Source: Ghiorsea sp.
GTDB lineage: Bacteria > Pseudomonadota > Zetaproteobacteria > Mariprofundales > Mariprofundaceae
Assembly (NCBI GenBank): GCA_027053695.1
Contig: JALUHL010000114.1
Coordinates: forward strand, 1-10,837
Length of the DNA: 10,837 bases
Reading direction: 5' to 3'
Shown here: positions 1 through 6,429 of the stretch, in pieces
Numbering within the stretch: position 1 is the stretch's first letter
Layout of the letters: each line of letters starts with the position of its first letter
Notes under the pieces: generated by a model
Told to the model about the DNA's origin: nothing
Seen by the model: the letters and a program-made list of their open reading frames with translations, nothing else
Database searches by the model: none
Position numbers and translations under genes: made by a program

Positions 1-1854
1 GTATGATGTGTTTGCCATCAGCCTATTTCGCATAGCGTTTTGTAGTTGCATCATAGTATATGGCTTTTCTAATACCACTTCTCCAACACCAACGGTGTTG
101 ATTTCATTGATGGTACTATCTCTATCATAACCTGTGATAAAAATAATTTTTACGCTTGAATCTATTTTTCTCATAAGTTTTGCCGCACGCGCACCACCCA
201 TGATAGGCATGGTTAAATCCATCACCACCAAATCAATCTCCTTAACATGCTCGCTAAAAATTTGCACCGCTTCTTTACCATGCTCTGCTGCTAAAACACG
301 ATAACCCAAGCTTTTTAACACACTCGCTTGCGATGTTCTTAAACGTTCATCATCATCAACCAAAAGAATTGTTTCATCACTATTAAATGTTCCATCTAAA
401 GTAATACTCATATCAACCTTTTCGACCTTATCAAAACAAAGCGGAAGGTAGACTCTAAAAGCAGTGCCTTTGCCCAGCTTGCTTGCAACTTTAATCGTGC
501 CACCATGGCTTTCAATCGCACCCAAGCACATGGCTAAACCAAGCCCTGTTCCTTTGCCTGCTTCCTTAGTAGTGAAAAAGGGTTCAAAAATTTTATTTAA
601 TTGTTCCGTAGGAATGCCTGTTCCATTATCAGTAATCGTTATCAATGCATAGGCTTCACTTTGCAAACTTGGGTTAGCTGCCTTAAATACCTCATCTGGT
701 ATAAACTTATTAATGGTGACTTGAATGCGAGGTTGTGGCGACTGTAGCGATGCATCCCGCGCATTATTGACCATATTCATAATCACTTGCTGAATTTGCG
801 TTTGGTTTGCATAAACAGGCAATGTACGCTCTTTGTTTTCTAACTTTACCTGCACATGTTCAGAAATAGCAACCTTCACCAAATCAAAAGATTCATGGAT
901 AAATGAAACCAAATCAAAATGTTCAAAGGCAACATGGTCCTTCTTGGCAAAGGTAAGCAACTGCCTAATCATATCGGATGCACTCATCACCAAAGACTCA
1001 ACGTCCTTAGTTCGCTTTAACAAATCAGGCTCATCGGTCACTTTGCGTTTAATCATAAACATATTGGCATTAATACCCGCTAACATATTATTAAAATCAT
1101 GAGCAATACCACCCACTAAAGTACCAATCGTTTCCATTTTTTGCATTTGGTACACTTGGATTTCACTATCGTGTAAGGCTTTCACTGTTTCATCATGTTG
1201 GCGCATTTTTTCTTTAAGTTCATTATTGGTTTTTATGAGGTCTTTTGTTCTTTGTTGAACCTTCTCCTCTAAGTTCATCTTTAGCTCTTCAAGCTCTGTA
1301 ATCGACTCCTGATACTTTAATGCAGACCATTCATATTGTGATTGTAAAATGGCAGCAAGCAGAGAAAACTGAAAAAAAACAAAGGGGAAATAGCCGAGCA
1401 AACTATTGTCATAAGGTAAGAATGGCTGCCAAAATAGATGCAAGGCAAAAATAACCGCAATCACTAGAGCATAGGATATAATCCAATACCAAGCCTTGGG
1501 TAAACCTAGAAATAAACATGCCACAAATGGAATGAGTAGACTCCAGAAAATAGCTACCTTGGCAACACCTCCATCCACCAACAAGGCCAACAGCAAAATG
1601 CTTGAAGCTGAAACAATAAGGTTTCTCTTCAATTTATTGTTGCCCTTAAAAAAAGGTACTACACAAAGCATAAACAACAGCAAAGAAAACGCTTCCACTG
1701 CTGCAAGCGGGTAATGGCCTTTCAAGTAGTTCACTACAACAAACACGCTAACCATTATACTTGAGACCACGGCCACTGCAGATATAGCCTTATTCTCATG
1801 TTTATCACCAACGAACTTGTGAACAGGGTAACCTATAAAAAGATGTTTCATCAT
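1..1854 (-). CDS. Hybrid sensor histidine kinase with C-terminal receiver domain (3' end beyond window)
   Basis: The frame is open from an ATG pair (1854 or 1851) to the left edge, giving at least 618 residues. Six hydrophobic segments lie at about residues 24-44, 50-69, 79-94, 98-118, 121-142 and 152-172. A charged coiled-coil-like stretch follows (about 178-235). The kinase core comes next: an H-box GGIAHDFNNMLAG with the phosphoacceptor His at 252, an N-box NMVNNARDA near 357, DNGTGIP with Asp 409, and FEPFFTTK followed by GKGTGLGLA. A CheY-like receiver begins near residue 490 (LLVDDDE) with its likely phosphorylated Asp at 546 (MDLTMP) and ends near a KPY motif. This is a membrane-anchored hybrid kinase that passes phosphate from His to its own receiver. 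No periplasmic sensor domain is visible, so the signal is probably sensed within or near the membrane. No output domain is seen before the edge. There is no clear Shine-Dalgarno, so the exact start is uncertain. Confidence 0.9.
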   Translation of the reverse strand, partial: MMKHLFIGYPVHKFVGDKHENKAISAVAVVSSIMVSVFVVVNYLKGHYPLAAVEAFSLLLFMLCVVPFFKGNNKLKRNLIVSASSILLLALLVDGGVAKVAIFWSLLIPFVACLFLGLPKAWYWIISYALVIAVIFALHLFWQPFLPYDNSLLGYFPFVFFQFSLLAAILQSQYEWSALKYQESITELEELKMNLEEKVQQRTKDLIKTNNELKEKMRQHDETVKALHDSEIQVYQMQKMETIGTLVGGIAHDFNNMLAGINANMFMIKRKVTDEPDLLKRTKDVESLVMSASDMIRQLLTFAKKDHVAFEHFDLVSFIHESFDLVKVAISEHVQVKLENKERTLPVYANQTQIQQVIMNMVNNARDASLQSPQPRIQVTINKFIPDEVFKAANPSLQSEAYALITITDNGTGIPTEQLNKIFEPFFTTKEAGKGTGLGLAMCLGAIESHGGTIKVASKLGKGTAFRVYLPLCFDKVEKVDMSITLDGTFNSDETILLVDDDERLRTSQASVLKSLGYRVLAAEHGKEAVQIFSEHVKEIDLVVMDLTMPIMGGARAAKLMRKIDSSVKIIFITGYDRDSTINEINTVGVGEVVLEKPYTMMQLQNAMRNRLMANTSY

Positions 1855-1881
1855 GGTAAGGAAGTTATAAGCAAGCTTCAT

Positions 1882-1925
1882 ACCACAAAGGCGCAGAGGG
1901 ACGCAGAGGAGAATAAACCACAAAG
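1882..1925. repeat. AACCACAAAG / CGCAGAG short repeat cluster, copy 1
   Basis: The word ACCACAAAG occurs at 1882-1890 and, as AACCACAAAG, at 1916-1925. Between them CGCAGAG occurs twice about 10 bp apart (1892-1898 and 1902-1908). The same two words recur at 2177-2220 in this gap. The similar word set at two places separated by 250 bp shows a repeat family. From memory, strings of this type occur between genes in many environmental bacteria, but no function is known to me. Confidence 0.6.
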
Positions 1926-2130
1926 AGCGCGAAGCAATAAAATCGGTAGGCTTACACCTATGCAAGCTTGACATATTCCCCCTGCTATAGCTGTGCTGAG
2001 ATAATTGGCAAAAGAAGGGATAAAGCAGAATGTTCTAATTCTGCGCCCGCTTTTGCGAATCATCGAAGAAATACACAGCTATTGAGGGGCAGGTTTTTGG
2101 TTCGTTTTTGGCTGCGCAAAAATGAACATA

Positions 2131-2166
2131 AAAAACTAACCGCAGTACCCGCACGGGATAGTTTTT
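2131..2166. repeat. Inverted repeat, 8-bp arms, possible terminator
   Basis: Arms AAAAACTA (2131-2138) and TAGTTTTT (2159-2166) are perfect complements around a 20-base loop. That loop can itself pair as CCC-GCAC-GGG (2148-2157). A short T run lies on the plus strand side, so it could stop plus-strand transcription, but no plus-strand gene lies just upstream. Function is unproven. Confidence 0.3.
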
Positions 2167-2176
2167 ATTTCTGAAC

Positions 2177-2220
2177 CGCAGAGGTCGCAAAGTTTCGCAG
2201 AGAATTAATCAACCACAAAG
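2177..2220. repeat. AACCACAAAG / CGCAGAG short repeat cluster, copy 2
   Basis: CGCAGAG lies at 2177-2183 and 2196-2202, followed by AACCACAAAG at 2211-2220. The word set matches the cluster at 1882-1925, with different spacing. No open frame is conserved between the two clusters, so this looks like non-coding repeat sequence. Confidence 0.55.
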
Positions 2221-2307
2221 ACAATAATCATGCTCAATGCAGTTGATATAATATCCATTTGTGTATATCCGTGGCTAACTCATACCAACTAGTGTGGAAG
2301 CATCTCA

Positions 2308-2337
2308 CAAGATTTCTCCACTTCGGTCGAAATGACA
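2308..2337 (-). repeat. Small palindromic (REP-like) repeat, copy 1
   Basis: Read on the minus strand it is TGTC, a 5-base arm ATTTC, a 12-base loop GACCGAAGTGGA, the complementary arm GAAAT, then CT. Two more members lie in the leuD-leuC gap with the same TGTC-5-12-5-CT layout, a similar loop and different but again complementary arms. That identifies a repeat family. It resembles the short palindromic repeats that are common between genes in many bacteria. Confidence 0.6.
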
Positions 2338-2346
2338 CATGCGCAC

Positions 2347-2857
2347 CACAAACAAAAGAATATATCCTAAGGTTAGTGGGCTGTAAGATAATGGGATTGA
2401 TTCGGGGCATCCTACCCCGTCACCCTAAAGGGCAATCTAAAGATTGTCTCAATCGGCTATCCTGCCGATTGATCGAACCCAGTATTGGGTTCTCTCCCTA
2501 ACGCCCAGCCACAAACAAAAAAAGATACCCTAAGATTAGTGGGCTGTAAGATAATGGGATTGATTCGGGGCATCCTGACCCTCACCCTAAAGGGCAATCT
2601 AAAGATTGTCTCAATCGGCTATCCTGCCGATTGATCGAACCCAGTATTGGGTTCTCTCCCTAACGCCCAGCCACAAACAAAAAAAGATACCCTAAGATTA
2701 GTGGGCTGTAAGATAATGGGATTGATTCGGGGCATCCTGCCCCTCACCCTACAGGGCAATCTAAAGATTGTCTCAATCGGCTGTCCTGCCGATTGATCGA
2801 ACCCGATATTGGGTTCTCTCCCTAACGCCCAGCCACAAACAAAAAAAGATACCCTAA
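2347..2857. repeat. Tandem array: three 162-163 bp hairpin-rich units plus a partial fourth
   Basis: Units start at 2371 (163 bp), 2534 (162 bp) and 2696 (162 bp, ending 2857). They differ at only a handful of positions and one indel. A degenerate 24-bp tail of a further unit lies at 2347-2370. Each unit contains several inverted repeats: a GGGGCA/TGCCCC-type hairpin, CCCT/AGGG, CAATCT/AGATTG, AATCGGC/GCCGATT with a 6-base loop, and GAACCCA/TGGGTTC with a 4-base loop. The right-hand unit runs directly into the ssrA terminator, and every unit carries a copy of that terminator's 3' arm and T tract but not the 5' arm. The open frame at 2619-2921 (minus) simply reads through these units and the tmRNA end and is not a gene. 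No spacers are present, so this is not a CRISPR array. Confidence 0.9.
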
Positions 2858-2865
2858 GGTATCTT
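2841..2865 (-). terminator. Rho-independent terminator of ssrA
   Basis: On the minus strand AAGATACC, loop TTAG and GGTATCTT form a perfect 8-bp stem (2846-2865) that continues into a run of Ts (2847-2841). It starts about 9 bases after the encoded CCA end of the tmRNA, which is the expected position for its terminator. Confidence 0.85.
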
Positions 2866-2873
2866 CTTTTGTT

Positions 2874-3223
2874 TGGTGGAGGCGGTGGGATTCGAACCCA
2901 CGTCCAAAAACCATCAGCCAAAGGCTCTACATGTTTATTCCGTTATCATAGCACCTACTGAAAACCTAACGGACAAGGGCTTCAATAGGTCGTCTCGTTA
3001 CTAGTTAACCTCTGGTAGCACGAGTCTACACTCCCAGAATGGCGATCCCATTTGTTTGACCCCGGATTCTCAAGCAATGGGCAACTCAAGAGCGGGGTAA
3101 CTTACGCTGCGTAAGCTAGTTCTACGTCGTCGTTTGCGACTATTGTTTTGGCCTGGATAACGGGCGTACCTACCCGACATGCACCTAAGGGTTCAGAATC
3201 TCTGTCGAAACCATGTCGCCCCC
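2874..3223 (-). ncRNA. ssrA: Transfer-messenger RNA (tmRNA)
   Basis: The RNA rescues ribosomes stalled on broken mRNAs, acting as an alanyl-tRNA mimic and then as a template for a degradation tag. The 5' end GGGGGCGACATGGTTTCGAC and the 3' end with GGTTCGAATCCC and CGCCTCCACCA are typical. The acceptor arms GGGGGCG and CGCCTCC pair along all 7 positions with a G-U at the third pair, the alanine identity element. CCA is encoded. The resume codon GCA is at 3137-3135, and the frame reads ANDDVELAYAA and then TAA (3104-3102). The 350-nt length is usual for a one-piece tmRNA. The gene sits 44 bp after the glycosylase stop codon and has its own terminator. Confidence 0.97.
3102..3137 (-). other. 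tmRNA proteolysis-tag reading frame (ANDDVELAYAA)
   Basis: Twelve codons inside ssrA, from resume codon GCA to TAA, encode an 11-residue tag. It begins with AND, as most bacterial tags do, and ends in YAA, a hydrophobic-Ala-Ala end of the sort read by ClpXP-type proteases. The acidic DDVE centre differs from the ENYALAA-type tags of enteric bacteria. Confidence 0.9.
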
Positions 3224-3236
3224 GTGTGAACGGGCA

Positions 3237-3264
3237 AGTTTACACGCTCATGAAGTCAGCGCAA
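3237..3264 (-). promoter_or_regulatory. Possible ssrA promoter
   Basis: On the minus strand TTGCGC (3264-3259) is followed after 16 bp by TAAACT (3242-3237), about 13 bp before the mature tmRNA 5' end. Each hexamer is a partial match to the sigma-70 consensus. A small hairpin, CCCGT-TCAC-ACGGG, spans the mature 5' end. Its only support is position and partial consensus. Confidence 0.35.
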
Positions 3265-3267
3265 TGA

Positions 3268-4041
3268 TTAGTGGATAGTTTGGAGAAAAGATTGCAGGCG
3301 AAGCAAATCTTGCCATGCCCTACGTTTGTTTTGCTGCGCTCTTATCAAGTAAGATGGATGGTCAATCACCAACACAGGTATACCTCGGTAAGAAAATCGC
3401 CCTTGCCTAAGTTCGGTGAGGGAAGCATCTGTTTTTAACAAGCTTTGCGCCACCACCCTGCCCAACATACAAATCACTTGGGGCTGCACATGCGCCAACT
3501 GCGCAGTTAAAAAGGGCTCACATGCTGCAAACTCATCGGGTTTAGGGTCTCGGTTATGTTGTGGGCGGCATTTCACCCCATGCATCATATACACATCATC
3601 TCGGCTTATACCAATGGCTGCCAGCATGCGCTCAAATAATACACCCGTGACACCGACAAAGGGTTTGCCCGCCAAATCTTCATCTCGCCCCGGCGCTTCA
3701 GCAATAAATAATAAATCTGCATGTTCATTGCCATCGCCAAACACCAATTGATTCCGCGATTCGACTAGCTCACATGCTTTGCAAGCTTCTGCTTTGATTT
3801 TAAGCCCTGCTAAACCATCCGCAGCCGCCGTTTGCGTAGGCGGAACATCAACTTCTGCATGCGAAGCTTGCATTACAGGCTCAGCCACCTCTGAAGCTGC
3901 TTCAATTATCGGCTTTGCATAAGTTGAAGCCTCGCTAGGTATTGCTTCGCGAGTAGCTTCTTTTTCTTCAGTCACAAACGAAGAAATCGGCGTTTGCACA
4001 CCGATTTCCTTTAAATAAGCTTGTTGAAAATCATCACTCAT
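3268..4041 (-). CDS. Family 4 (iron-sulfur) uracil-DNA glycosylase with N-terminal extension
   Basis: The enzyme removes uracil from DNA, the first step of base-excision repair. Numbering here is from the GTG at 4053 (261 residues). The four [4Fe-4S] ligands of the family are visible: C91 and C94 (CKAC), C162 (KCRP) and C178, with the usual 15 residues between the last two. The catalytic motif is AEAPGRDED (118-126 region), followed by GKPFVG. The C-terminal DNA-contact motif is HPSYLIR (232-238). The ~80 residues before the first cysteine are Ala/Glu-rich and low in complexity, so they are probably a flexible linker or partner-binding arm rather than part of the fold. I prefer the ATG at 4041 (MSDDFQQAY) over the upstream GTG at 4053. 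Neither has a good Shine-Dalgarno. The ATG and its surroundings are duplicated 112 bp upstream. It could be translated after the fructose-bisphosphatase gene on the same transcript. Confidence 0.92.
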   Translation of the reverse strand: MSDDFQQAYLKEIGVQTPISSFVTEEKEATREAIPSEASTYAKPIIEAASEVAEPVMQASHAEVDVPPTQTAAADGLAGLKIKAEACKACELVESRNQLVFGDGNEHADLLFIAEAPGRDEDLAGKPFVGVTGVLFERMLAAIGISRDDVYMMHGVKCRPQHNRDPKPDEFAACEPFLTAQLAHVQPQVICMLGRVVAQSLLKTDASLTELRQGRFSYRGIPVLVIDHPSYLIRAQQNKRRAWQDLLRLQSFLQTIH

Positions 4042-4140
4042 GAACAGTGACACCGATTGAATGGCTTAAGTGTTTTAGTCCTAGGCACGAGCTTGATGCT
4101 GTAGCAGCACTACTGCAAAAGCGAGTAACAACGGAATAAA
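4029..4140 (-). repeat. 112-bp tandem duplication, copy A (contains the glycosylase start codon)
   Basis: This block and 4141-4252 line up base for base at an offset of 112. The part at 4068-4140 differs from its partner at only 4 of 73 positions. The remaining part, covering the start of the glycosylase gene, differs at about one position in five. On the minus strand the conserved part contains a hairpin with arms GTAGT/GCTAC. Confidence 0.9.
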
Positions 4141-4153
4141 AATTATCACTCAT
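4034..4153 (-). CDS. Possible 39-residue leader ORF overlapping the glycosylase start
   Basis: Starting at the vestigial ATG in copy B, a frame of 39 codons begins MSDNFYSVVTRF. It ends at a TGA that overlaps the glycosylase ATG (ATGAGTGA). The layout could couple translation of the two frames. There is no clear Shine-Dalgarno. The composition is Ser/Ala/Thr-rich with no recognisable motif, and the frame is explained simply by the duplication. I regard it as more likely a by-product than a gene. Confidence 0.15.
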   Translation of the reverse strand: MSDNFYSVVTRFCSSAATASSSCLGLKHLSHSIGVTVHE

Positions 4154-4252
4154 CAACAATTATCCCAATTGAAAGGTTAAAGTGCCTTAGTCCTAGGCAC
4201 GAGCTTGATGCTGTAGCAGCGCTACTGCGAAAGCGAGTAACAACGGAATAAA
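4141..4252 (-). repeat. 112-bp tandem duplication, copy B (vestigial glycosylase start)
   Basis: Copy B repeats the glycosylase leader and its start. On the minus strand it has ATGAGTGATAATTTT at 4153 where the real gene has ATGAGTGATGATTTT at 4041. Because 112 is not a multiple of three, this ATG is out of frame with the gene. The matching hairpin here is GTAGC-GCT-GCTAC. The C-G pair replaces the U-G wobble of copy A, so pairing is kept in the minus-strand RNA. Copy B ends 5 bp from the fructose-bisphosphatase stop codon. Confidence 0.85.
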
Positions 4253-4257
4253 TCACT

Positions 4258-5208
4258 TTAGACTTTCAATAAACCGTCTACATATGTTTTTGAGCCTAAA
4301 TATACTGGCACACGTTGATGCAACGCTTCAGGCTGCACTTCAGACACAAGCATATCTTTACTCATGGATTTACCACCAGCTTGTTCCATCACAAAACCCA
4401 TAGGAATCGCTTCATACAATAGGCGAAGTTTACCCGTAGTATTTTTACCATCAGCTGGGTATAAAAACACGCCGCCTTTCAGAAGCGTGCGGTGAACATC
4501 AGCCACCATAGCTCCCACATAACGCATACCAAGACCTGTATCTTGTTTAAGATTTTCTAATTTTGCACCCATGCCATCCGACCATTGGTCAGCATTGGAT
4601 TCATTCACAGAATAATAACCACCAGTTTCAGGGATACGAATATTATCGTGGCTTAATTCAAAGCGCGCTGATGTTGGGTTAAATGTGAAACCATGTGTGC
4701 CTTCGCCCACAGAATAAACCAGCATGGTTGATGGGCCATAAAGCACATAACCTGCTGCAACCACTTCAGAACCAGCCTGCAAAGTATCCGATACATGCGG
4801 GCGTTCTGAATTGGCTGATTTACGTTTTACAATAGAGAAAATCGTGCCAACTGGGCCATCCACATCCAAATTTGATGAGCCATCCAAGGGGTCAACCAAT
4901 ACCAAGTAATCAGCATCGGTATATTCTTCAATCACCAACAATTCTTCTTGTTCTTCCGAACCAACGGCGCAAACAAAACCCGTTGAACGCATTTCTTCTA
5001 GGAAAATATCATCGGACAACACATCCAAAACTTGTTGCTCTTCGCCTTGAACGTTTTCCGCGCCAGCAGCGCCCAATGCGCCACGGAACACAGCACCGCG
5101 CAATAAAGCTGAGATTTCAATCGCTGCGCGACCCACGCCTTGAATGATTGGCATCATGTCATGCCCATTTTTTCCTTCACTAGCAATTCGACTAAGTGTT
5201 GTTGACAT
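4258..5208 (-). CDS. fbp: Fructose-1,6-bisphosphatase, class I
   Basis: The enzyme hydrolyses fructose 1,6-bisphosphate to fructose 6-phosphate in gluconeogenesis or, in an autotroph, the Calvin cycle, and acts in the cytosol. From the chosen start it has 316 residues. The metal and phosphate-binding signature VDPLDGSSNLD lies at 105-115, a Glu pair (SEE) at 84-86, and the substrate-side block KLRLLYEAIPMGFVMEQAGG near 260-279. All are intact. An in-frame ATG exists 36 bp upstream (5244). The start at 5208 is preferred because GGGGAGA lies 8 bp before it, and because MSTTLSRIASEG fits the usual N terminus better. The gene is transcribed divergently from the methyltransferase gene, with 62 bp between starts, and the glycosylase gene follows about 216 bp downstream on the same strand. 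No terminator with a T run is visible after the stop codon. Confidence 0.96.
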   Translation of the reverse strand: MSTTLSRIASEGKNGHDMMPIIQGVGRAAIEISALLRGAVFRGALGAAGAENVQGEEQQVLDVLSDDIFLEEMRSTGFVCAVGSEEQEELLVIEEYTDADYLVLVDPLDGSSNLDVDGPVGTIFSIVKRKSANSERPHVSDTLQAGSEVVAAGYVLYGPSTMLVYSVGEGTHGFTFNPTSARFELSHDNIRIPETGGYYSVNESNADQWSDGMGAKLENLKQDTGLGMRYVGAMVADVHRTLLKGGVFLYPADGKNTTGKLRLLYEAIPMGFVMEQAGGKSMSKDMLVSEVQPEALHQRVPVYLGSKTYVDGLLKV

Positions 5209-5216
5209 ATTACAGT

Positions 5217-5223
5217 TCTCCCC
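5217..5223 (-). promoter_or_regulatory. Ribosome binding site deciding the fbp start
   Basis: GGGGAGA on the minus strand stands 8 bp before the ATG at 5208. The alternative ATG at 5244 has no purine-rich tract at a suitable distance, so this site supports the shorter protein. Confidence 0.65.
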
Positions 5224-5270
5224 GAGAAAATAAGTGTGCCGCATTTTAGCCCAAATAAGAGATAATTACT

Positions 5271-6419
5271 ATGAATAATGAACATCAACGTCTTTACGCG
5301 CTCACTGAGCATATCCTTGGGCTTATGCAAACCAATGGTGGTGCAATCTCGTTTCATGATTGGATGAAGGCAGCTCTTTATGAGCCCAAGCTTGGTTATT
5401 ACGAAAGCGAGAAAATCTTTGGCAAACAGGGCGATTTCACCACTGCTGCTGCCATGGGCAACTGGCTTGCTTTGGGCTTTGCTGAAAGCATAAGCAAAGG
5501 TTGGGAAGCTTTGGGGCAACCCCAAGCTTGGACACTGATTGAGCAAGGTGGCGGCAATGGCGATTTATTGGTGCATGTGCTGCAAGCTTTATCCGAGCAG
5601 GATTTAGTCCCCAGTCAAATTTTCGCCGTAGAAACAAGCGAACAATTACGCCAACGCCAAGCTGAAAACTTTAAAGCGCATGGCTTTGAGGTGTCCGTGG
5701 TTTCCACCCTTCAAGATATTAAGCCTACGGATACCGCCATCATGTTCAGTAATGAGCTGCCTGATGCTTTCCCTGTGCAAGCCTTTACCTATCAAGACAA
5801 GAAAACCTTAGAGCGCGGTGTGGATTGGGATGGAGATAAGTTTGTTTGGGCAGAATTAGAACCCTTAGAGATCCATATACAAGAAACGATTCAAGCGCAG
5901 TGGACAGACAACTATTGCAGTGAAATCAACCCCCACCTTGTAACTTGGCAGCAAGACATCAGCCGCCTTTTTAAGCGCGGCGTAGTGCTTACCGTGGATT
6001 ACGGCTACACCCAGCAAGAATATTACCGCAACCAACGTATGGAAGGCACGCTGATGGGGCATTATCACCATCAAGTGGTAGAAGATGTGCTCAAACTTTC
6101 TCCTGGTGTTTGCGATATCACTGCCCATGTCGATTTTTCGGCCTTAAAGCTAGCAGGTGAAAGCGTGGGTTTGGAGAGCATAACCTATACATCCCAAGGT
6201 GCATGGCTTGCCCAAGGTGAAGGTGTGCAACAGCAACTACAAAAGCTCGCTGCCAACCCAAGCGTAGATAATATCGCACAAATCACACACGCCAAACGTT
6301 TGATGCTACCCACTGGCATGGGGGAATCCTTTAAACTGTTGATTCAAGCCAAAGGCTTAGAAGATAAACAAGCGCAAACCTTAGTCACACCTTCTTTTGA
6401 CCGACTTTCATCTCTTTAA
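5271..6419 (+). CDS. SAM-dependent methyltransferase of the MidA/NDUFAF7 family (COG1565 type)
   Basis: The protein has 382 residues. The family's N-terminal block is seen as SFHDWMKAALYEPKLGYY (27-44) and GDFTTAAAMGNWLA (54-67). The SAM-binding glycine motif is EQGGGNGDLL (91-100). SNELPDAFPV (160-169) matches the family's conserved SNE-DA-PV block. VDYGY (242-246), GTLMGHYHHQV (259-269) and DITAHVDF (282-289) are the usual C-terminal motifs. The mitochondrial relative NDUFAF7 methylates an arginine of a complex I subunit. The bacterial substrate is not established, so a protein arginine methyltransferase role is inference. The start at 5271 has only a weak AAGAGATAA upstream. It is divergent from fbp and converges with the EamA gene, 10 bp between stops. 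Confidence 0.9.
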   Translation: MNNEHQRLYALTEHILGLMQTNGGAISFHDWMKAALYEPKLGYYESEKIFGKQGDFTTAAAMGNWLALGFAESISKGWEALGQPQAWTLIEQGGGNGDLLVHVLQALSEQDLVPSQIFAVETSEQLRQRQAENFKAHGFEVSVVSTLQDIKPTDTAIMFSNELPDAFPVQAFTYQDKKTLERGVDWDGDKFVWAELEPLEIHIQETIQAQWTDNYCSEINPHLVTWQQDISRLFKRGVVLTVDYGYTQQEYYRNQRMEGTLMGHYHHQVVEDVLKLSPGVCDITAHVDFSALKLAGESVGLESITYTSQGAWLAQGEGVQQQLQKLAANPSVDNIAQITHAKRLMLPTGMGESFKLLIQAKGLEDKQAQTLVTPSFDRLSSL

Positions 6420-6429
6420 GCATGAATAT

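Larger units (their letters stand above)
1855..2345. other. Gene-free region with short dispersed repeats
   Basis: No open frame here looks like a protein. The short frames at 1878-2063 (minus), 1968-2174 (plus) and 2259-2501 (plus) run through repeats, have unrelated composition and lack ribosome binding sites. The stretch holds short AACCACAAAG and CGCAGAG repeats, a long-armed inverted repeat near 2131-2166 and a palindromic repeat at 2308-2337. Some of it may be decayed sequence, but I see no recognisable gene remnant. Confidence 0.6.

Noticed and set aside
1878..2063. Open frame of 61 residues on the minus strand
   Set aside because: Its end is a translation of the CGCAGAG/AACCACAAAG repeat words. 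There is no start signal and no recognisable domain.
1968..2174. Open frame of 68 residues on the plus strand
   Set aside because: Its composition is unlike a protein, there is no ribosome binding site, and it runs through a long inverted repeat.
2259..2501. Open frame of 80 residues on the plus strand
   Set aside because: It crosses a palindromic repeat and enters the tandem array, so it is better explained as chance.
2371..2857. CRISPR array
   Set aside because: The units are 162-163 bp and abut without unique spacers.
2619..2921. Open frame of 100 residues on the minus strand
   Set aside because: It starts inside the tmRNA 3' end, reads through the terminator and two repeat units, and repeats its own sequence with the unit period. 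It has no ribosome binding site.
2874..2921. Attachment site for an integrated element at the ssrA 3' end
   Set aside because: The ssrA end is intact. No second copy of it and no integrase gene lie in the window. The units share only the short word TGGGTTCGA with the T arm, which is within chance.
3416..3751. Plus-strand open frame of 111 residues inside the glycosylase gene
   Set aside because: It is antisense to a gene with clear family motifs and shows no domain or start signal of its own.
5154..5546. Minus-strand open frame of 130 residues across the fbp-methyltransferase gap
   Set aside because: It lies opposite the methyltransferase N terminus and overlaps the fbp start in another frame; both real genes have strong family motifs.
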